Shown: positions 33,412 through 42,182 of the stretch, piece by piece
Position numbering within the stretch: the first letter of the stretch is position 1
How the letters are laid out: every line of letters begins with the position of its first letter
Origin: Hydrogenophaga sp.
GTDB lineage: Bacteria; Pseudomonadota; Gammaproteobacteria; Burkholderiales; Burkholderiaceae_C
Assembly: GCF_030656115.1 (NCBI RefSeq)
Contig: NZ_JAUSOO010000121.1
Coordinates: forward strand, 1 to 64,000
Direction of reading: 5' to 3'
DNA: 64,000 nt
The notes under the pieces: model-generated
What the model was told of the DNA's origin: nothing
Seen by the model: only the letters and a program-made list of their open reading frames with translations
Databases searched by the model: none
Made by a program: the position numbers and the translations under genes

Positions 33412-34512
33412 ATGACTTCTGACACATCGACTGGTGGCCCCCTGCACGGCCTGCGGGTAGTGGAGTTCGCCGGCCTGGGACCCGCTCCCTTTGCATGCAT
33501 GCTGCTCGCCGACATGGGAGCTGACGTGGTCACCATCGATCGCCCTGGCAAGAGGCTGGGTGACCCCACGAACATTGTTGGACGTGGACGCCGGACCGCA
33601 GTGGCGGACCTGAAGGATGCCGCCGACCGGGATAAAGTCAAGACGCTGCTGGCCGGTGCGGATGTGCTGGTGGAAGGTTTCCGGCCGGGCGTAATGGAGC
33701 GCCTCGGGCTGGGGCCTGACGACTTGCACGCAGGCTTGATCTACTCCCGCATGACCGGATGGGGCCAGACCGGCCCACTGGCCCAACAAGCGGGGCACGA
33801 CATCAACTACATCGCGCTGACGGGAGCCCTGCACGCCATCGGCCCGCGCGAAGGCCCACCGGTGCCTCCGCTGAATCTGATAGGGGACTATGGTGGTGGC
33901 AGTCTGTACTTGGTGGTTGGCATTCTGGCGGCATTGCTGGAGCGCCAGCGGTCGGGCAAAGGGCAGGTCGTTGATGCCGCGATCACGGATGGGACACTGT
34001 CGTTGATGACCCATTTTTTTGCCAGCGCCTTGCGGGGAACGCACACCGAACAGCGAGGCACCAACCTGCTCGACGGCGGCGCGCCTTTCTACGGCGTGTA
34101 CGAGACTGCCGACCAGCGTTATGTCAGTGTGGGACCTATAGAACCACCGTTTTTCGCCATCCTGTGCGAGAAGTTGGAGATCGACATCGCTCTGCGGGAT
34201 GCCCAGAGTGACCGCAGCCGCTGGCCCCAGTTGCGTCGATCCATGGAGCAGGCGTTTCGTCGTCGCACGCGAAACGAGTGGATGGTGATGCTTGAGAACA
34301 CCGACGCGTGTGTCACCCCGGTGCTTGCCCTGTCCGAGGTCAGCGCACACCCCCACCATATTGCGCGCGGTGCGTTCGTCGAGATTGAGGGTCTGATCCA
34401 GCCCGCACCCGCTCCCCGGTTCTCGCGCACCGCCTCCAGCGTCAGGCATGGCGTACCCTCCGCGACCACCGAGCTCGCGGCGGTTTGCCTAGAGTGGGCG
34501 GCCCCTAGATGA
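33412..34512 (+). CDS. CaiB-fold alpha-methylacyl-CoA racemase-like protein
   Basis: A 366-residue family III CoA-transferase of the AMACR branch. HGLRVVEFAGLGPAPFACML begins the fold, PGVMERLGLGPDDL and YSRMTGWGQTGPL are racemase hallmarks, and GHDINYIALTGAL carries the catalytic Asp. AMACR epimerises 2-methyl-branched acyl-CoA before beta-oxidation, as in isoprenoid or sterol side chains. Together with the Ltp-like/DUF35 pair it points to a methyl-branched or terpenoid-like acid. It sits 41 bases after the broken flavoprotein gene; the stop overlaps the hemerythrin start (ATGA). Confidence 0.85.
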   Translation: MTSDTSTGGPLHGLRVVEFAGLGPAPFACMLLADMGADVVTIDRPGKRLGDPTNIVGRGRRTAVADLKDAADRDKVKTLLAGADVLVEGFRPGVMERLGLGPDDLHAGLIYSRMTGWGQTGPLAQQAGHDINYIALTGALHAIGPREGPPVPPLNLIGDYGGGSLYLVVGILAALLERQRSGKGQVVDAAITDGTLSLMTHFFASALRGTHTEQRGTNLLDGGAPFYGVYETADQRYVSVGPIEPPFFAILCEKLEIDIALRDAQSDRSRWPQLRRSMEQAFRRRTRNEWMVMLENTDACVTPVLALSEVSAHPHHIARGAFVEIEGLIQPAPAPRFSRTASSVRHGVPSATTELAAVCLEWAAPR

Positions 34513-34988
34513 ATAAATCCGGACAGATCATGCCCACCGATTCCATTGCTGTGTCGCCCACCTTGATGTGGACGGACGACTTTCTTCTTGGGCACTGCGG
34601 TATTGACGCCAGCCACACTGAGTTCGTCGATCAGATGGTGCGGCTTCAAGGTGCGGATGACCGCGCGATACCCGATTGTTTTGACGGATTCGTGACACAC
34701 CTCCGTACGCATTTCGAGGCTGAGAATCAGCTCATGCTCGACACTGATTTCCCACCGAGGCAGTGTCACATGGACGAGCACGCGGCAGTGCTGCAATCAG
34801 TGTTGGAGGTGCAGCAATCGCTAAAAAGCGGGCGACTCAACGTCGCCAGGGAACTGATCTGTGCGTTGGCTGAGTGGTTTCCAAAGCACACTCAACATCT
34901 CGATTCTGCGTTGGCACACTGGGCGAACAAGAAGCGACTGGGGGGCAAACCCGTGGTGATTAAAAGAGGTCTTAAGCTTCACGCTTGA
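34509..34988 (+). CDS. Bacteriohemerythrin domain protein
   Basis: A 159-residue single-domain hemerythrin. Iron ligands are visible in order: DASHTEF, HLRTHFEAEN, HMDEHAAVL and HTQHLDSAL, giving the His/Glu/Asp set for a di-iron oxygen-binding site. It probably stores or senses O2; next to an oxygenase cluster it may supply oxygen, but that is inference. The ATG at 34509 overlaps the racemase stop; internal ATG codons at 34530 and 34566 are alternatives that retain all ligands. Confidence 0.85.
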   Translation: MNKSGQIMPTDSIAVSPTLMWTDDFLLGHCGIDASHTEFVDQMVRLQGADDRAIPDCFDGFVTHLRTHFEAENQLMLDTDFPPRQCHMDEHAAVLQSVLEVQQSLKSGRLNVARELICALAEWFPKHTQHLDSALAHWANKKRLGGKPVVIKRGLKLHA

Positions 34989-34997
34989 ACACTGTTG

Positions 34998-35133
34998 TGA
35001 ACCGCCCCGGTTTTCGTGGAGGCTGGTTGCCTTAAATCAGGCCGCTACCGCAGCTTGGTTGGCGACCTGCCGGTCATAGTTTGCCTCAGCATCGTTTGGG
35101 GGATGTCGCCGATGGGTTCTAGCAACCTGCGGT
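34998..35133 (-). mobile_element. IS3-family right-end remnant (orfB C-terminus)
   Basis: On the minus strand CNHRRLLEPIGDIP is followed, after a one-base frameshift, by NDAEANYDRQVANQAAVAA and a TGA (35040-35038): the C-terminus of an IS3-type OrfB transposase. The outer end TGAACCGCCCCGGTTTTCG begins at 34998 and resembles an IS3 terminal repeat. Only about 135 bases remain. It marks the border between the 20-35 kb region and the ureide cluster. Confidence 0.75.
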
Positions 35134-35435
35134 GGTTGCACCCTGCGCCCACTGGCTGGACGGACGCGATCTGAAGCCGACCCTGGCGTTGGACGCGCTG
35201 ATCACCGTTGCGTGTGCGGAGCGTTTCGCGTTGCAGCCGGACCGGGTTGCACCCGAGCTGTTCCCTTCCGGTGCGCAAAGGCCGCCAGTGCCGCCCCTGC
35301 GGCGTGCATGACATCCGGCCTCGCCGCACACCCCACCAACCCTGGGCGCCGCGCCGACCCCACCGCATGGCGCAGCCACACCGACCACTGGGCGCCTTGA
35401 TCCCACACCGGCGACCGGGTCCCGGTCGTTGACCG
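35134..35435. other. About 300 bases without an identified gene
   Basis: No recognised gene. In one plus-strand frame (about 35125-35307) the translation contains LALDALITVACAERFALQPD and ends at a TGA before the atzF leader; it looks protein-like and may be the 3' scrap of a gene cut by the IS3 event. I cannot name it. Confidence 0.4.
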
Positions 35436-35462
35436 TTGGGCTGTCTTGCCCCATCTGGCATT

Positions 35463-35492
35463 CATCTTGCATGCGTTCTTGTATCCAAGATG
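35463..35492 (+). promoter_or_regulatory. Nested inverted repeats at the atzF start (candidate GntR operator)
   Basis: CATCTTG (35463-35469) and CAAGATG (35486-35492) form a perfect 7-bp inverted repeat; inside it TCTTG-TATC-CAAGA (35477-35490) forms a tighter one. Position at the first start codon of the ureide cluster makes it a candidate site for the GntR-FCD regulator encoded at the cluster end (49509-50234). Confidence 0.5.
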
Positions 35493-37241
35493 GAATGCTT
35501 TAACATGGTGCAAGAAACAAACCCCCGTTCCGATGCTTCCCCGCCCAACGCCGACCGCTGGGCACCCCAGGCGTGGATCCACCGGCCCGAGCAGCCCCTG
35601 GCGGGTGCCGCCCAGGGGCCGCTGGCCGGCCTGCGCTTCGCCGTCAAGGACAACATCGACGTGGCGGGCTGGCCCACCACGGCCGCCTGCCCGGCGTTTG
35701 CCTACACGCCAGAGGCACACGCCAAAGCGGTGCAGCGGCTGCTGGATGCTGGTGCATCGCTGGTGGGCAAAACCAATCTGGACCAGTTTGCCTGTGGGCT
35801 GAGCGGCACGCGCTCCCCCTACGGCGCGGTGCCCAACGCCATCAACGCGCTGTATGTGTCGGGTGGCTCCAGCTCCGGCTCGGCCTACGCGGTGGCCACC
35901 GGCCAGGTCGACTTTGCGCTGGGCACCGACACCGCCGGTTCGGGCCGGGTGCCCGCTGGCCTGAACAACATCGTGGGGCTGAAACCCTCGCGTGGCCTCA
36001 TCAGCGCGCGCGGTGTGGTGCCGGCCGCCCAGTCGGTGGACTGCGTGTCGATCTTTGCCACCACCGTGGCGCGCGCCGCCGAGGTGCTGGCGGTGGCCAT
36101 GGCGCACGACCCGGCCGACCCGTACGCCCGCCGCCTGACCCTGGCCGATGCACCGTTTCCGACCAGCTTCCGTTTCGGGGTGCCCGACACGCTCAGCTTC
36201 ATGGGAGACGCCGCGGCGAGCACCGCCTTTCAGCAGGCCGTGCAGCGGCTGCAGGCCCTGGGGGGCGAGGCGGTTGCCATCGACTACGCGCCGCTGGCCG
36301 CCTGTGCCGACATGCTGTACGGCAGTGCGCTGATCGCGGAACGCTACACCGCCGTGCGCGACTTTGTCGATGCGCATGAAGAGGCGCTGATCGAGCCCGT
36401 GCGCAGCATCATCGCGTCGGGGCGCGCGCCCAGCGCCGCCGACCTGTTTGCCGCGCAGAACCGCCTGGCCGCGCTGGCGCAGCAGGCCGCCCAGCTGTGG
36501 CAGGGCATCGATCTGCTGGTGGTGCCCACGGCCCCCACCCACTACACCATCGAAGCCATGCAGGCCGACCCGGTGGCGCTCAACCGCAACCTGGGCGCCT
36601 ACACCAACTTCGTCAACCTGCTCGACTACGCGGCCCTGTCGGTGCCCGCCAGCCTGCGTGCCGACGGCCTGCCGTTTGGCATCACGCTGATCGGCCGCTG
36701 CGGCAGCGACTGGCAACTGGCCGAGCTGGGCCAGCGCTTCCACCACGCCACCGGCCTGCCGCAGGGCGCCACCGGCCTGCCCCTGCCAGCGATGCAGCCC
36801 ATCGCGGGCCTGAAAGCCGCACCGGCCCCCAGTGTGCGGGTGGCGGTGGTCGGCGCCCATCTGTCCGGCATGCCGCTCAACAGCCAGCTCACCGAGCGCG
36901 GCGCCACGCGGGTGGCCTGCACCCACACGGCGGCGCAGTACCGCCTGTACGCCCTGCCCAACACCACCCCGCCCAAGCCGGGCCTGTTGCGGGTGCATCC
37001 GGGCGAAGGCCAGGCGATCGAGATCGAGGTGTGGGACATGCCGCTGGCGCACTACGGCAGCTTCGTCGCGCTCGTGCCCTCACCCCTGTCCATCGGCACG
37101 CTGCAACTGGCCGACGGCACCCACGTGCAGGGCTTCCTGTGCGAGCCGCTGGCGCTCGATGGCGCCACCGACATCACGCACCTGGGGGGCTGGCGCGCCT
37201 ACATCGCATCGCTCAATCCGCCCCAACAGGCCATTGCCTGA
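35490..37241 (+). CDS. atzF: Allophanate hydrolase
   Basis: A 583-residue amidase-signature enzyme that hydrolyses allophanate to two ammonia and two CO2. The Ser-cisSer-Lys centre is visible: FAVKDNIDVAGWPTT (Lys), GGSSSGSAYAV (cis-Ser) and GTDTAGSGRVPAG (nucleophile). The C-terminal domain (about 455-583) with PGLLRVHPGEGQAIEIEVW is specific to AtzF/DUR1-type allophanate hydrolases. The N-terminal helical region before the lysine motif is some 40 residues shorter than in AtzF of Pseudomonas sp. ADP. Starts at 35490 and 35505 are both possible; the former overlaps the inverted repeat. First gene of a plus-strand cluster. Confidence 0.9.
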   Translation: MECFNMVQETNPRSDASPPNADRWAPQAWIHRPEQPLAGAAQGPLAGLRFAVKDNIDVAGWPTTAACPAFAYTPEAHAKAVQRLLDAGASLVGKTNLDQFACGLSGTRSPYGAVPNAINALYVSGGSSSGSAYAVATGQVDFALGTDTAGSGRVPAGLNNIVGLKPSRGLISARGVVPAAQSVDCVSIFATTVARAAEVLAVAMAHDPADPYARRLTLADAPFPTSFRFGVPDTLSFMGDAAASTAFQQAVQRLQALGGEAVAIDYAPLAACADMLYGSALIAERYTAVRDFVDAHEEALIEPVRSIIASGRAPSAADLFAAQNRLAALAQQAAQLWQGIDLLVVPTAPTHYTIEAMQADPVALNRNLGAYTNFVNLLDYAALSVPASLRADGLPFGITLIGRCGSDWQLAELGQRFHHATGLPQGATGLPLPAMQPIAGLKAAPAPSVRVAVVGAHLSGMPLNSQLTERGATRVACTHTAAQYRLYALPNTTPPKPGLLRVHPGEGQAIEIEVWDMPLAHYGSFVALVPSPLSIGTLQLADGTHVQGFLCEPLALDGATDITHLGGWRAYIASLNPPQQAIA

Positions 37242-37304
37242 CCCGCTGGCACCACGCCCCTGGCCTTGCCCGACCTTTTTTCACCCACCTTGCAGGAGTT
37301 CCCC

Positions 37305-38330
37305 ATGAATCCATTCCGTCCCGCCTCCGCCGCCGCATTTCCGGCCTCCCCACGTCGGCGCAACGTGCTGCAGCTCGGGGCCGCCGGGGCCGCTCTGGGC
37401 CTGCTGGGCGCGCCCGCCGTGCTGCGCGCGCAGACCGCCCCCAAGATCCGCATCGGCTACTGGCCCATCGCCGCCGGTCTGCCGTTCTACAGCGCCATTG
37501 AACTCGGTTACTTCAAGGAAGCCGGCCTCGATGTGGAGCCCCTGAAGTTCGCCGGTGCACAGCAGGTGATGGAGGCGGTGCTCTCGGGCCGCGCCGACGG
37601 CACCGCCAACGGCACCGGCTCGGCCAACATCGCCATCGGCGAACTCGCTCAGCCGGGCACGTTCAAGATCTTCTGCTCGAACCCGAGCAACGTGAAGAAC
37701 GTGCTCGACGAGATCATCGTGCCCGTGGCCAGCCCGGCCAAGACCATTGCCGACCTCAAAGGCAAACGCATCGCCTCCGGCCCCGGCATCCAGAACGTGA
37801 CCCTGGCCAAGACGGTGCTGGAGCGCGGCGGCGCCACCGGCGCCACCGTGGTCGAGCTGCCCATTGGCCAGCACGTGGCCGCGCTCGCCGCCGGCCAGAT
37901 CGACGGCGCCTACACGCTGGAGCCCACCGGCACCATCGGCCGCATGAACGGCACCAGCCGCGTGCTGGAGGCCGGTGTGATCGCGCACTACGTGCTGGGC
38001 GACCCGATGGCGCCGTGGTTTGGTGGCTCGGCATCGCTTTCGTCGGAATTCATCAAGAAGCACCCGGACGCGGCCAAGAAGTTCGTCGCCGCTTACGGCA
38101 AGGGCGTGGCCTACGTGCGCAGCAAGTCCACCGAGGCGCGCCAGTACCTCAAGGGCTACACCGCCATTGAAGGCGCACTCACCAGCGAAGTGCCCCTGGC
38201 GGCGTACACGATGTACAACGAATTCACCCCGGCCGACGTGGCGCACTTCCAGAAGTTCTTTGATCTGTTTGCCGACAAGGGCATCTTCAGCAAGCGCTTG
38301 CTGGTTGACTCCATGCTTTACAAGGGTTGA
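37305..38330 (+). CDS. NitT/TauT-type ABC importer, substrate-binding protein
   Basis: A 341-residue periplasmic receptor with a twin-arginine-like leader (RRRNVLQLGAAGAALGLL) cleaved near AVLRAQ. The mature start IRIGYWPIAAGLPFYSAIELGYF and DLKGKRIASGPG are typical of the SsuA/TauA/NitT group, which binds small sulfonates, nitrate or ureide-like compounds. AGGAG precedes the ATG. Permease and ATPase follow in order, placed between atzF and atzGEH, so it most likely imports the cluster's nitrogen substrate, such as biuret or cyanurate-like compounds (inference). Confidence 0.88.
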   Translation: MNPFRPASAAAFPASPRRRNVLQLGAAGAALGLLGAPAVLRAQTAPKIRIGYWPIAAGLPFYSAIELGYFKEAGLDVEPLKFAGAQQVMEAVLSGRADGTANGTGSANIAIGELAQPGTFKIFCSNPSNVKNVLDEIIVPVASPAKTIADLKGKRIASGPGIQNVTLAKTVLERGGATGATVVELPIGQHVAALAAGQIDGAYTLEPTGTIGRMNGTSRVLEAGVIAHYVLGDPMAPWFGGSASLSSEFIKKHPDAAKKFVAAYGKGVAYVRSKSTEARQYLKGYTAIEGALTSEVPLAAYTMYNEFTPADVAHFQKFFDLFADKGIFSKRLLVDSMLYKG

Positions 38331-38335
38331 AGTCC

Positions 38336-39172
38336 ATGGCCACCCCGACCGCTGTCAACGAAGCCGCCGCCCCCTGGGTGCCGCCGGCATCCCGCGAAGC
38401 GCCGCCTGCGCCACGCAAAGCCGACTGGGGCAAGGCCCTGCCTTTCGTGGGTCCGGTCGTGCTCTTCATCATCTGGGACCTGGCCGTGCGGCTGGGTTTC
38501 ATCAAAGCCATCCTGCTGCCGCCCCCCGTCGACGCGCTGGGCGCGCTGTTGGGCGGCCTGGCGGGCGGGCCGCTGCTGGGCGACTTCCTGGTCACCGTGT
38601 GGCGCACCGTGCAGGCCTTTCTGATCGCCGCCGTGGTCGGTATGCCGCTGGGCGTGCTGCTGGGCAGCAACGAGAAGGCGTACCGCAGCGTGGAGTTCCT
38701 GATCGACTTCTTCCGCTCCACACCCTCGTCGGCGCTGATCCCGCTGTTCCTCATGATCTTCGGCGTGAGCGACATCAACAAGGTCGCCATCGCCGCCTTC
38801 GGCGCCCTGCTGATCGTGGTGTTCAACAGCGCCTACGGCGTGATCAATGCGCGCAAGCAGCGCGTGATGGCGGCCAAGGTGATGGGCGCCACGCGCTGGC
38901 AGGTGTTCAAGGACGTGCTGATCTGGGAGAGCCTGCAACCGAGCTTCGTGGGCCTGCGCTCCGCGGTTTCCATGGCGCTGGTGATCGTGATCGTGGCCGA
39001 GATGTTCATCGGCGCCGACAGCGGCCTGGGCAACCGCATCATCAACTCGCAGCAGGTGATGAACGTGAAAGACATGTACGCCTCCATCCTCGCCGCCGGT
39101 GCGCTGGGGTATGCGCTGAACGTGCTGTTCCTCTTGATCGAAAGAAAGATTGTTCACTGGAGTGGACGGTAA
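38336..39172 (+). CDS. NitT/TauT-type ABC importer, permease
   Basis: A 278-residue inner-membrane permease of the SsuC/TauC family with about six membrane segments (roughly 40-60, 85-110, 120-140, 145-165, 210-235, 245-265) and the EAA-type loop KVMGATRWQVFKDVLIWESL that docks the ATPase. The Pro/Ala-rich N-terminus (MATPTAVNEAAAPWVPPAS) is cytoplasmic. It begins 5 bases after the receptor gene. Confidence 0.88.
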   Translation: MATPTAVNEAAAPWVPPASREAPPAPRKADWGKALPFVGPVVLFIIWDLAVRLGFIKAILLPPPVDALGALLGGLAGGPLLGDFLVTVWRTVQAFLIAAVVGMPLGVLLGSNEKAYRSVEFLIDFFRSTPSSALIPLFLMIFGVSDINKVAIAAFGALLIVVFNSAYGVINARKQRVMAAKVMGATRWQVFKDVLIWESLQPSFVGLRSAVSMALVIVIVAEMFIGADSGLGNRIINSQQVMNVKDMYASILAAGALGYALNVLFLLIERKIVHWSGR

Positions 39173-39179
39173 TGAAGCT

Positions 39180-39256
39180 CCCCCGCCGCGCTTTGCGCGA
39201 CCCCCTCAAGGGGGCGGCGCCTGCGGCCCGGCCAAGCCGGTTCCGCGGCACCCCCG
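39180..39256. repeat. GC-rich intergenic palindromic repeat, copy A
   Basis: Contains CCCCCTCAAGGGGGCGGCG and CCCGGCCAAGCCGGTTCCGC, two hairpin-forming blocks. A variant is at 43296-43380. Both lie in gaps inside the ureide operon; they resemble extragenic palindromes common in Comamonadaceae. Confidence 0.7.
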
Positions 39257-39281
39257 AACGTTGTCTCCGACTGGAGTTCCC

Positions 39282-40103
39282 ATGTCCGTTGTATTGAATG
39301 CCCCTGTCTTCGCCGAGGTGCCTGTGCCGGCCTTCAAACCCGGCCCGGCCGGCACGCACATCACCATCCGCGGCCTCACCAAATACTTCGCGGGCTGGCC
39401 GCTGTACGAGAACTTCGACCTCGACATCCCCAAGCACAAAATAGTTTCGGTGTTCGGCCCCAACGGCTGCGGCAAAAGCACGCTGATCAACATGATCGCG
39501 GGCCTGATTCCCATCGACAGCGGCGAGATCCTGTTCGACGGCAAGAGCCTCAAGGACACCAAGATCGGCTACGTGTTCCAGAACTACCGCGAAGCCATGT
39601 TCCCGTGGATGCGCACCATCGACAACATCGCCTACCCGCTCAAGCTCGAAGGCAAGAGCAAGGCCGAGGTGGACCGGCGCATGACCGAGCTGGTGGCCTC
39701 GTTCGACGTGAAGTTCGACCTGAACCGCTACCCCTACGAACTCTCGGGCGGGCAGCAGCAGACCGCGTCGATCATGCGGGCGCTGGCGCCCAACCCCGAG
39801 GTGCTGTTCCTGGACGAACCGTTCTCCGCGCTGGACTTCGAGATGACGCTGTTCATCCGCGAAAAGCTGCAGGAGGTGTTCATGCAGACCGGCACCACCA
39901 TGGTGCTGGTCTCGCACGATCTGGAAGAGGCGGTGTACCTGGCCGACCAGGTGCTGTTGCTCACCAAGCGGCCCACCCAGGTGGCCGAGATCCTGCCCTA
40001 CGACGATCCGCGTCCGCGCACCACGGCCACGCTGTCCGAGCCGAGCTTCATTGCGGCCAAGAAGCGCAGTCTGGAGATTTTTCAGCACGAGGTGCGCCGG
40101 TGA
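39282..40103 (+). CDS. NitT/TauT-type ABC importer, ATPase
   Basis: A 273-residue ABC ATPase: Walker A GPNGCGKST, Q-loop VFQNYREAMFPWM, signature LSGGQQQ, Walker B VLFLDEPFSALD and switch LVSHDLEEAVYLADQV. Typical of SsuB/TauB/NrtD. The ATG at 39282 follows the intergenic repeat; longer in-frame forms would translate that repeat and were rejected. The GTGA at 40100-40103 overlaps the start of atzG. Confidence 0.9.
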   Translation: MSVVLNAPVFAEVPVPAFKPGPAGTHITIRGLTKYFAGWPLYENFDLDIPKHKIVSVFGPNGCGKSTLINMIAGLIPIDSGEILFDGKSLKDTKIGYVFQNYREAMFPWMRTIDNIAYPLKLEGKSKAEVDRRMTELVASFDVKFDLNRYPYELSGGQQQTASIMRALAPNPEVLFLDEPFSALDFEMTLFIREKLQEVFMQTGTTMVLVSHDLEEAVYLADQVLLLTKRPTQVAEILPYDDPRPRTTATLSEPSFIAAKKRSLEIFQHEVRR

Positions 40104-40303
40104 CCCCCGACGAAACCCTCGCCTACGTGCAGGCCGCCGCCGTGGCGGTGCGCCTGCCGCTGGACGCTGCCCAGGCCGCGCGCGTGGCACTGCACTTGCA
40201 ACGCACCGCCGCCATGGCCGCGCTGCTCGACGCATTCGAGCTGGCCGTGCACGACGAACCCGCCGAGCTGTTTCGGCCCGCTCCCTTTGAACAACCCCGC
40301 TGA
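40100..40303 (+). CDS. atzG: AtzG, small subunit of 1-carboxybiuret hydrolase (DUF4089)
   Basis: A 67-residue helical protein (DUF4089) beginning MTPDETLAYVQAAAVAVRLP and ending near AELFRPAPF. In Pseudomonas sp. ADP AtzG binds and stabilises the amidase AtzE, in the manner of GatC with GatA. The GTG start overlaps the ATPase stop by 4 bases, and atzE starts 9 bases after its end, the order known for atzGE. The FRPAPF-type tail precedes the amidase in most such pairs. Confidence 0.8.
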   Translation: MTPDETLAYVQAAAVAVRLPLDAAQAARVALHLQRTAAMAALLDAFELAVHDEPAELFRPAPFEQPR

Positions 40304-40311
40304 CCCACGCC

Positions 40312-41721
40312 ATGACATCGCCCCCGCTTTCCCTTGCCCAGACGGCACACGCGGTCGCCCGCGGTGAACGCCGCGCCACCGATGTGATCGAGGCCTGCAT
40401 CGCCCGCATCGAGGCCACCGAGGCGCGCGTGAACGCGTTCACCGGCACCCGCTTCGATGCCGCACGCGCCCAGGCGCAACGGGTGGACGCCCAGCGCGCC
40501 CGGGGCGAGCCACTGGGCCCGCTGGCCGGCGTGCCGTTCGCGGTGAAGAACCTGTTCGACATCGCGGGCGAGGTGACCCTGGCGGGCTCCAAGGTGAACC
40601 GCTCGCACCCACCCGCCACCGCCGACGCGGTGCTGGTGCAGCGCCTGCAGGCTGCCGGGGCGGTGCTGGTGGGTTCCCTCAACATGGACGAATACGCCTA
40701 CGGTTTCACCACCGAAAACACCCACTACGGTGCCACCCGCAACCCGCACAACCTGCGCTGCGTGGCGGGCGGCTCGTCGGGCGGATCGGGTGCGGCGGTG
40801 GCGGCCGGTCAGGTGCCGCTCACGCTGGGTTCGGACACCAACGGATCGATCCGCGTGCCGTCGTCGTTCTGCGGCATCTGGGGCCTCAAGCCCACCTTCG
40901 GGCGGCTCTCGCGGCGCGGCAGTTTTCCGTTCGTGCACAGCATCGACCACCTGGGCCCCTTGGCCGACGACCTGCCCGGCCTGGCACTGGCCTACGACGC
41001 CCTGCAAGGCCCCGACCCGCTCGACCCCGGCTGCCTGGCCAAGGGCATGGCGCCGGTGGTGCACGCGCTGAACCTCGGCGTCAAGGACCTGCGCATCGGC
41101 GTGCTGGGCGGCTACTTCACCGAGCACGCCACGGCCCCCGCGCAACAGGCGGTGTCGCTGGCCGCCGACGCCCTGGGCGCGCACACCGTGGTGCACCCGG
41201 GCGTGCCGTGGCCCGACGCGGCGCAGGCCCGCGCAGCGGCCTTCATCGTCACCGCCAGCGAAGGCGGCAGCCTGCACCTGCCCGCGCTGCGCGAACACGC
41301 AGCCGACTACGAACCCCTGTCGGTGGACCGCCTGATCTCGGGCGCGCTGCAACCGGCCACCTGGTACGCCCGCGCGCAGCGCTTTCGCCGTGTCTACCGC
41401 GACAAGGTGAACGACCTGTTTCGCCACTGGGACGTGCTGATCGCGCCGGCCACGCCCCTGGCCGCGCCAGAAATCGGCACCGAATGGTTCGACATCAACG
41501 GCCAGCGCTTTCCGTGCCGTCCGTCCATTGGCCTGCTGACACAACCGATCTCGTTCTCGGGCTGCCCCGTGGTGACGGCACCCCTGTGGCCCACGGGCAC
41601 GGGCGGCCTGCCGATAGGCGTGCAGCTCATCGCCGCACCCTGGCGCGAAGACCTGGCGTTTCGCGCCGCCCAGGTGCTGGCGCAAAGCGGCGTGGCACAT
41701 GTGAAAGAGGTGACCCTGTGA
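40312..41721 (+). CDS. atzE: AtzE, 1-carboxybiuret amidohydrolase (amidase signature)
   Basis: A 469-residue amidase-signature enzyme. Lys of [12 protein letters not shown], the cis-Ser of [14 protein letters not shown] and the nucleophile of [13 protein letters not shown] are intact. With AtzG it removes ammonia from 1-carboxybiuret in the cyanuric acid route, giving 1,3-dicarboxyurea. No AtzD that would make carboxybiuret is in the window, so its in vivo substrate here is less certain and another ureide amide is possible. It follows atzG directly and overlaps atzH (GTGA, 41718-41721). Confidence 0.82.
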   Translation: MTSPPLSLAQTAHAVARGERRATDVIEACIARIEATEARVNAFTGTRFDAARAQAQRVDAQRARGEPLGPLAGVPFAVKNLFDIAGEVTLAGSKVNRSHPPATADAVLVQRLQAAGAVLVGSLNMDEYAYGFTTENTHYGATRNPHNLRCVAGGSSGGSGAAVAAGQVPLTLGSDTNGSIRVPSSFCGIWGLKPTFGRLSRRGSFPFVHSIDHLGPLADDLPGLALAYDALQGPDPLDPGCLAKGMAPVVHALNLGVKDLRIGVLGGYFTEHATAPAQQAVSLAADALGAHTVVHPGVPWPDAAQARAAAFIVTASEGGSLHLPALREHAADYEPLSVDRLISGALQPATWYARAQRFRRVYRDKVNDLFRHWDVLIAPATPLAAPEIGTEWFDINGQRFPCRPSIGLLTQPISFSGCPVVTAPLWPTGTGGLPIGVQLIAAPWREDLAFRAAQVLAQSGVAHVKEVTL

Positions 41722-42113
41722 GCCCAACCGAAGCCCTTGCCATCAACCGGCCCGAGGTGTTGGCCGAGGTCACCGCCGCCTTCGAGCGCTACGAAGCGGC
41801 GCTGGTGAGCAACGACGTGGCCGTGCTCGACGAGCTGTTCTGGAACAGCCCGCACACGCTGCGCTTCGGTGCCACCGAGAACCTGTACGGCTACGAGGCG
41901 ATCCGCGCGTTCCGGGCGGCACGCCCCTCGGTGGGGCTGGCGCGCACGCTGTCCCACACCGTCATCACCACCTACGGGCAGGACTTCGCCACGGCCAACA
42001 CCGAGTTCCTGCGCACCGGCAGCGAACGCACCGGCCGGCAAAGCCAGACCTGGCTGCGCACGCCCGAGGGCTGGCGCGTGGTGTCGGCCCACGTCAGTCT
42101 GTTGAGTGCCTGA
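41718..42113 (+). CDS. atzH: AtzH, DUF3225 1,3-dicarboxyurea hydrolase
   Basis: A 131-residue cone-fold (NTF2-like, DUF3225) protein with [39 protein letters not shown] and a final [12 protein letters not shown] strand. AtzH of Pseudomonas sp. ADP hydrolyses 1,3-dicarboxyurea to allophanate and so feeds AtzF. The GTG start overlaps the atzE stop by 4 bases, the known atzE-atzH arrangement. Confidence 0.82.
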   Translation: MSPTEALAINRPEVLAEVTAAFERYEAALVSNDVAVLDELFWNSPHTLRFGATENLYGYEAIRAFRAARPSVGLARTLSHTVITTYGQDFATANTEFLRTGSERTGRQSQTWLRTPEGWRVVSAHVSLLSA

Positions 42114-42182
42114 GCGTTTGAGCGTCTTTCAATGACCCCGATTTCCCGTTGTTTCTTTCCATCCACTGCAGGAGCTTTCCCC

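Noticed and set aside
34998..35435. Intact IS3 element
   Set aside because: Only the last ~40 codons of OrfB, with a frameshift, and one terminal end are present.
35490..42113. Complete cyanuric acid pathway
   Set aside because: No atzD/cyanuric acid hydrolase or barbiturase-fold gene is present in the window, so only the lower ureide part can be claimed.
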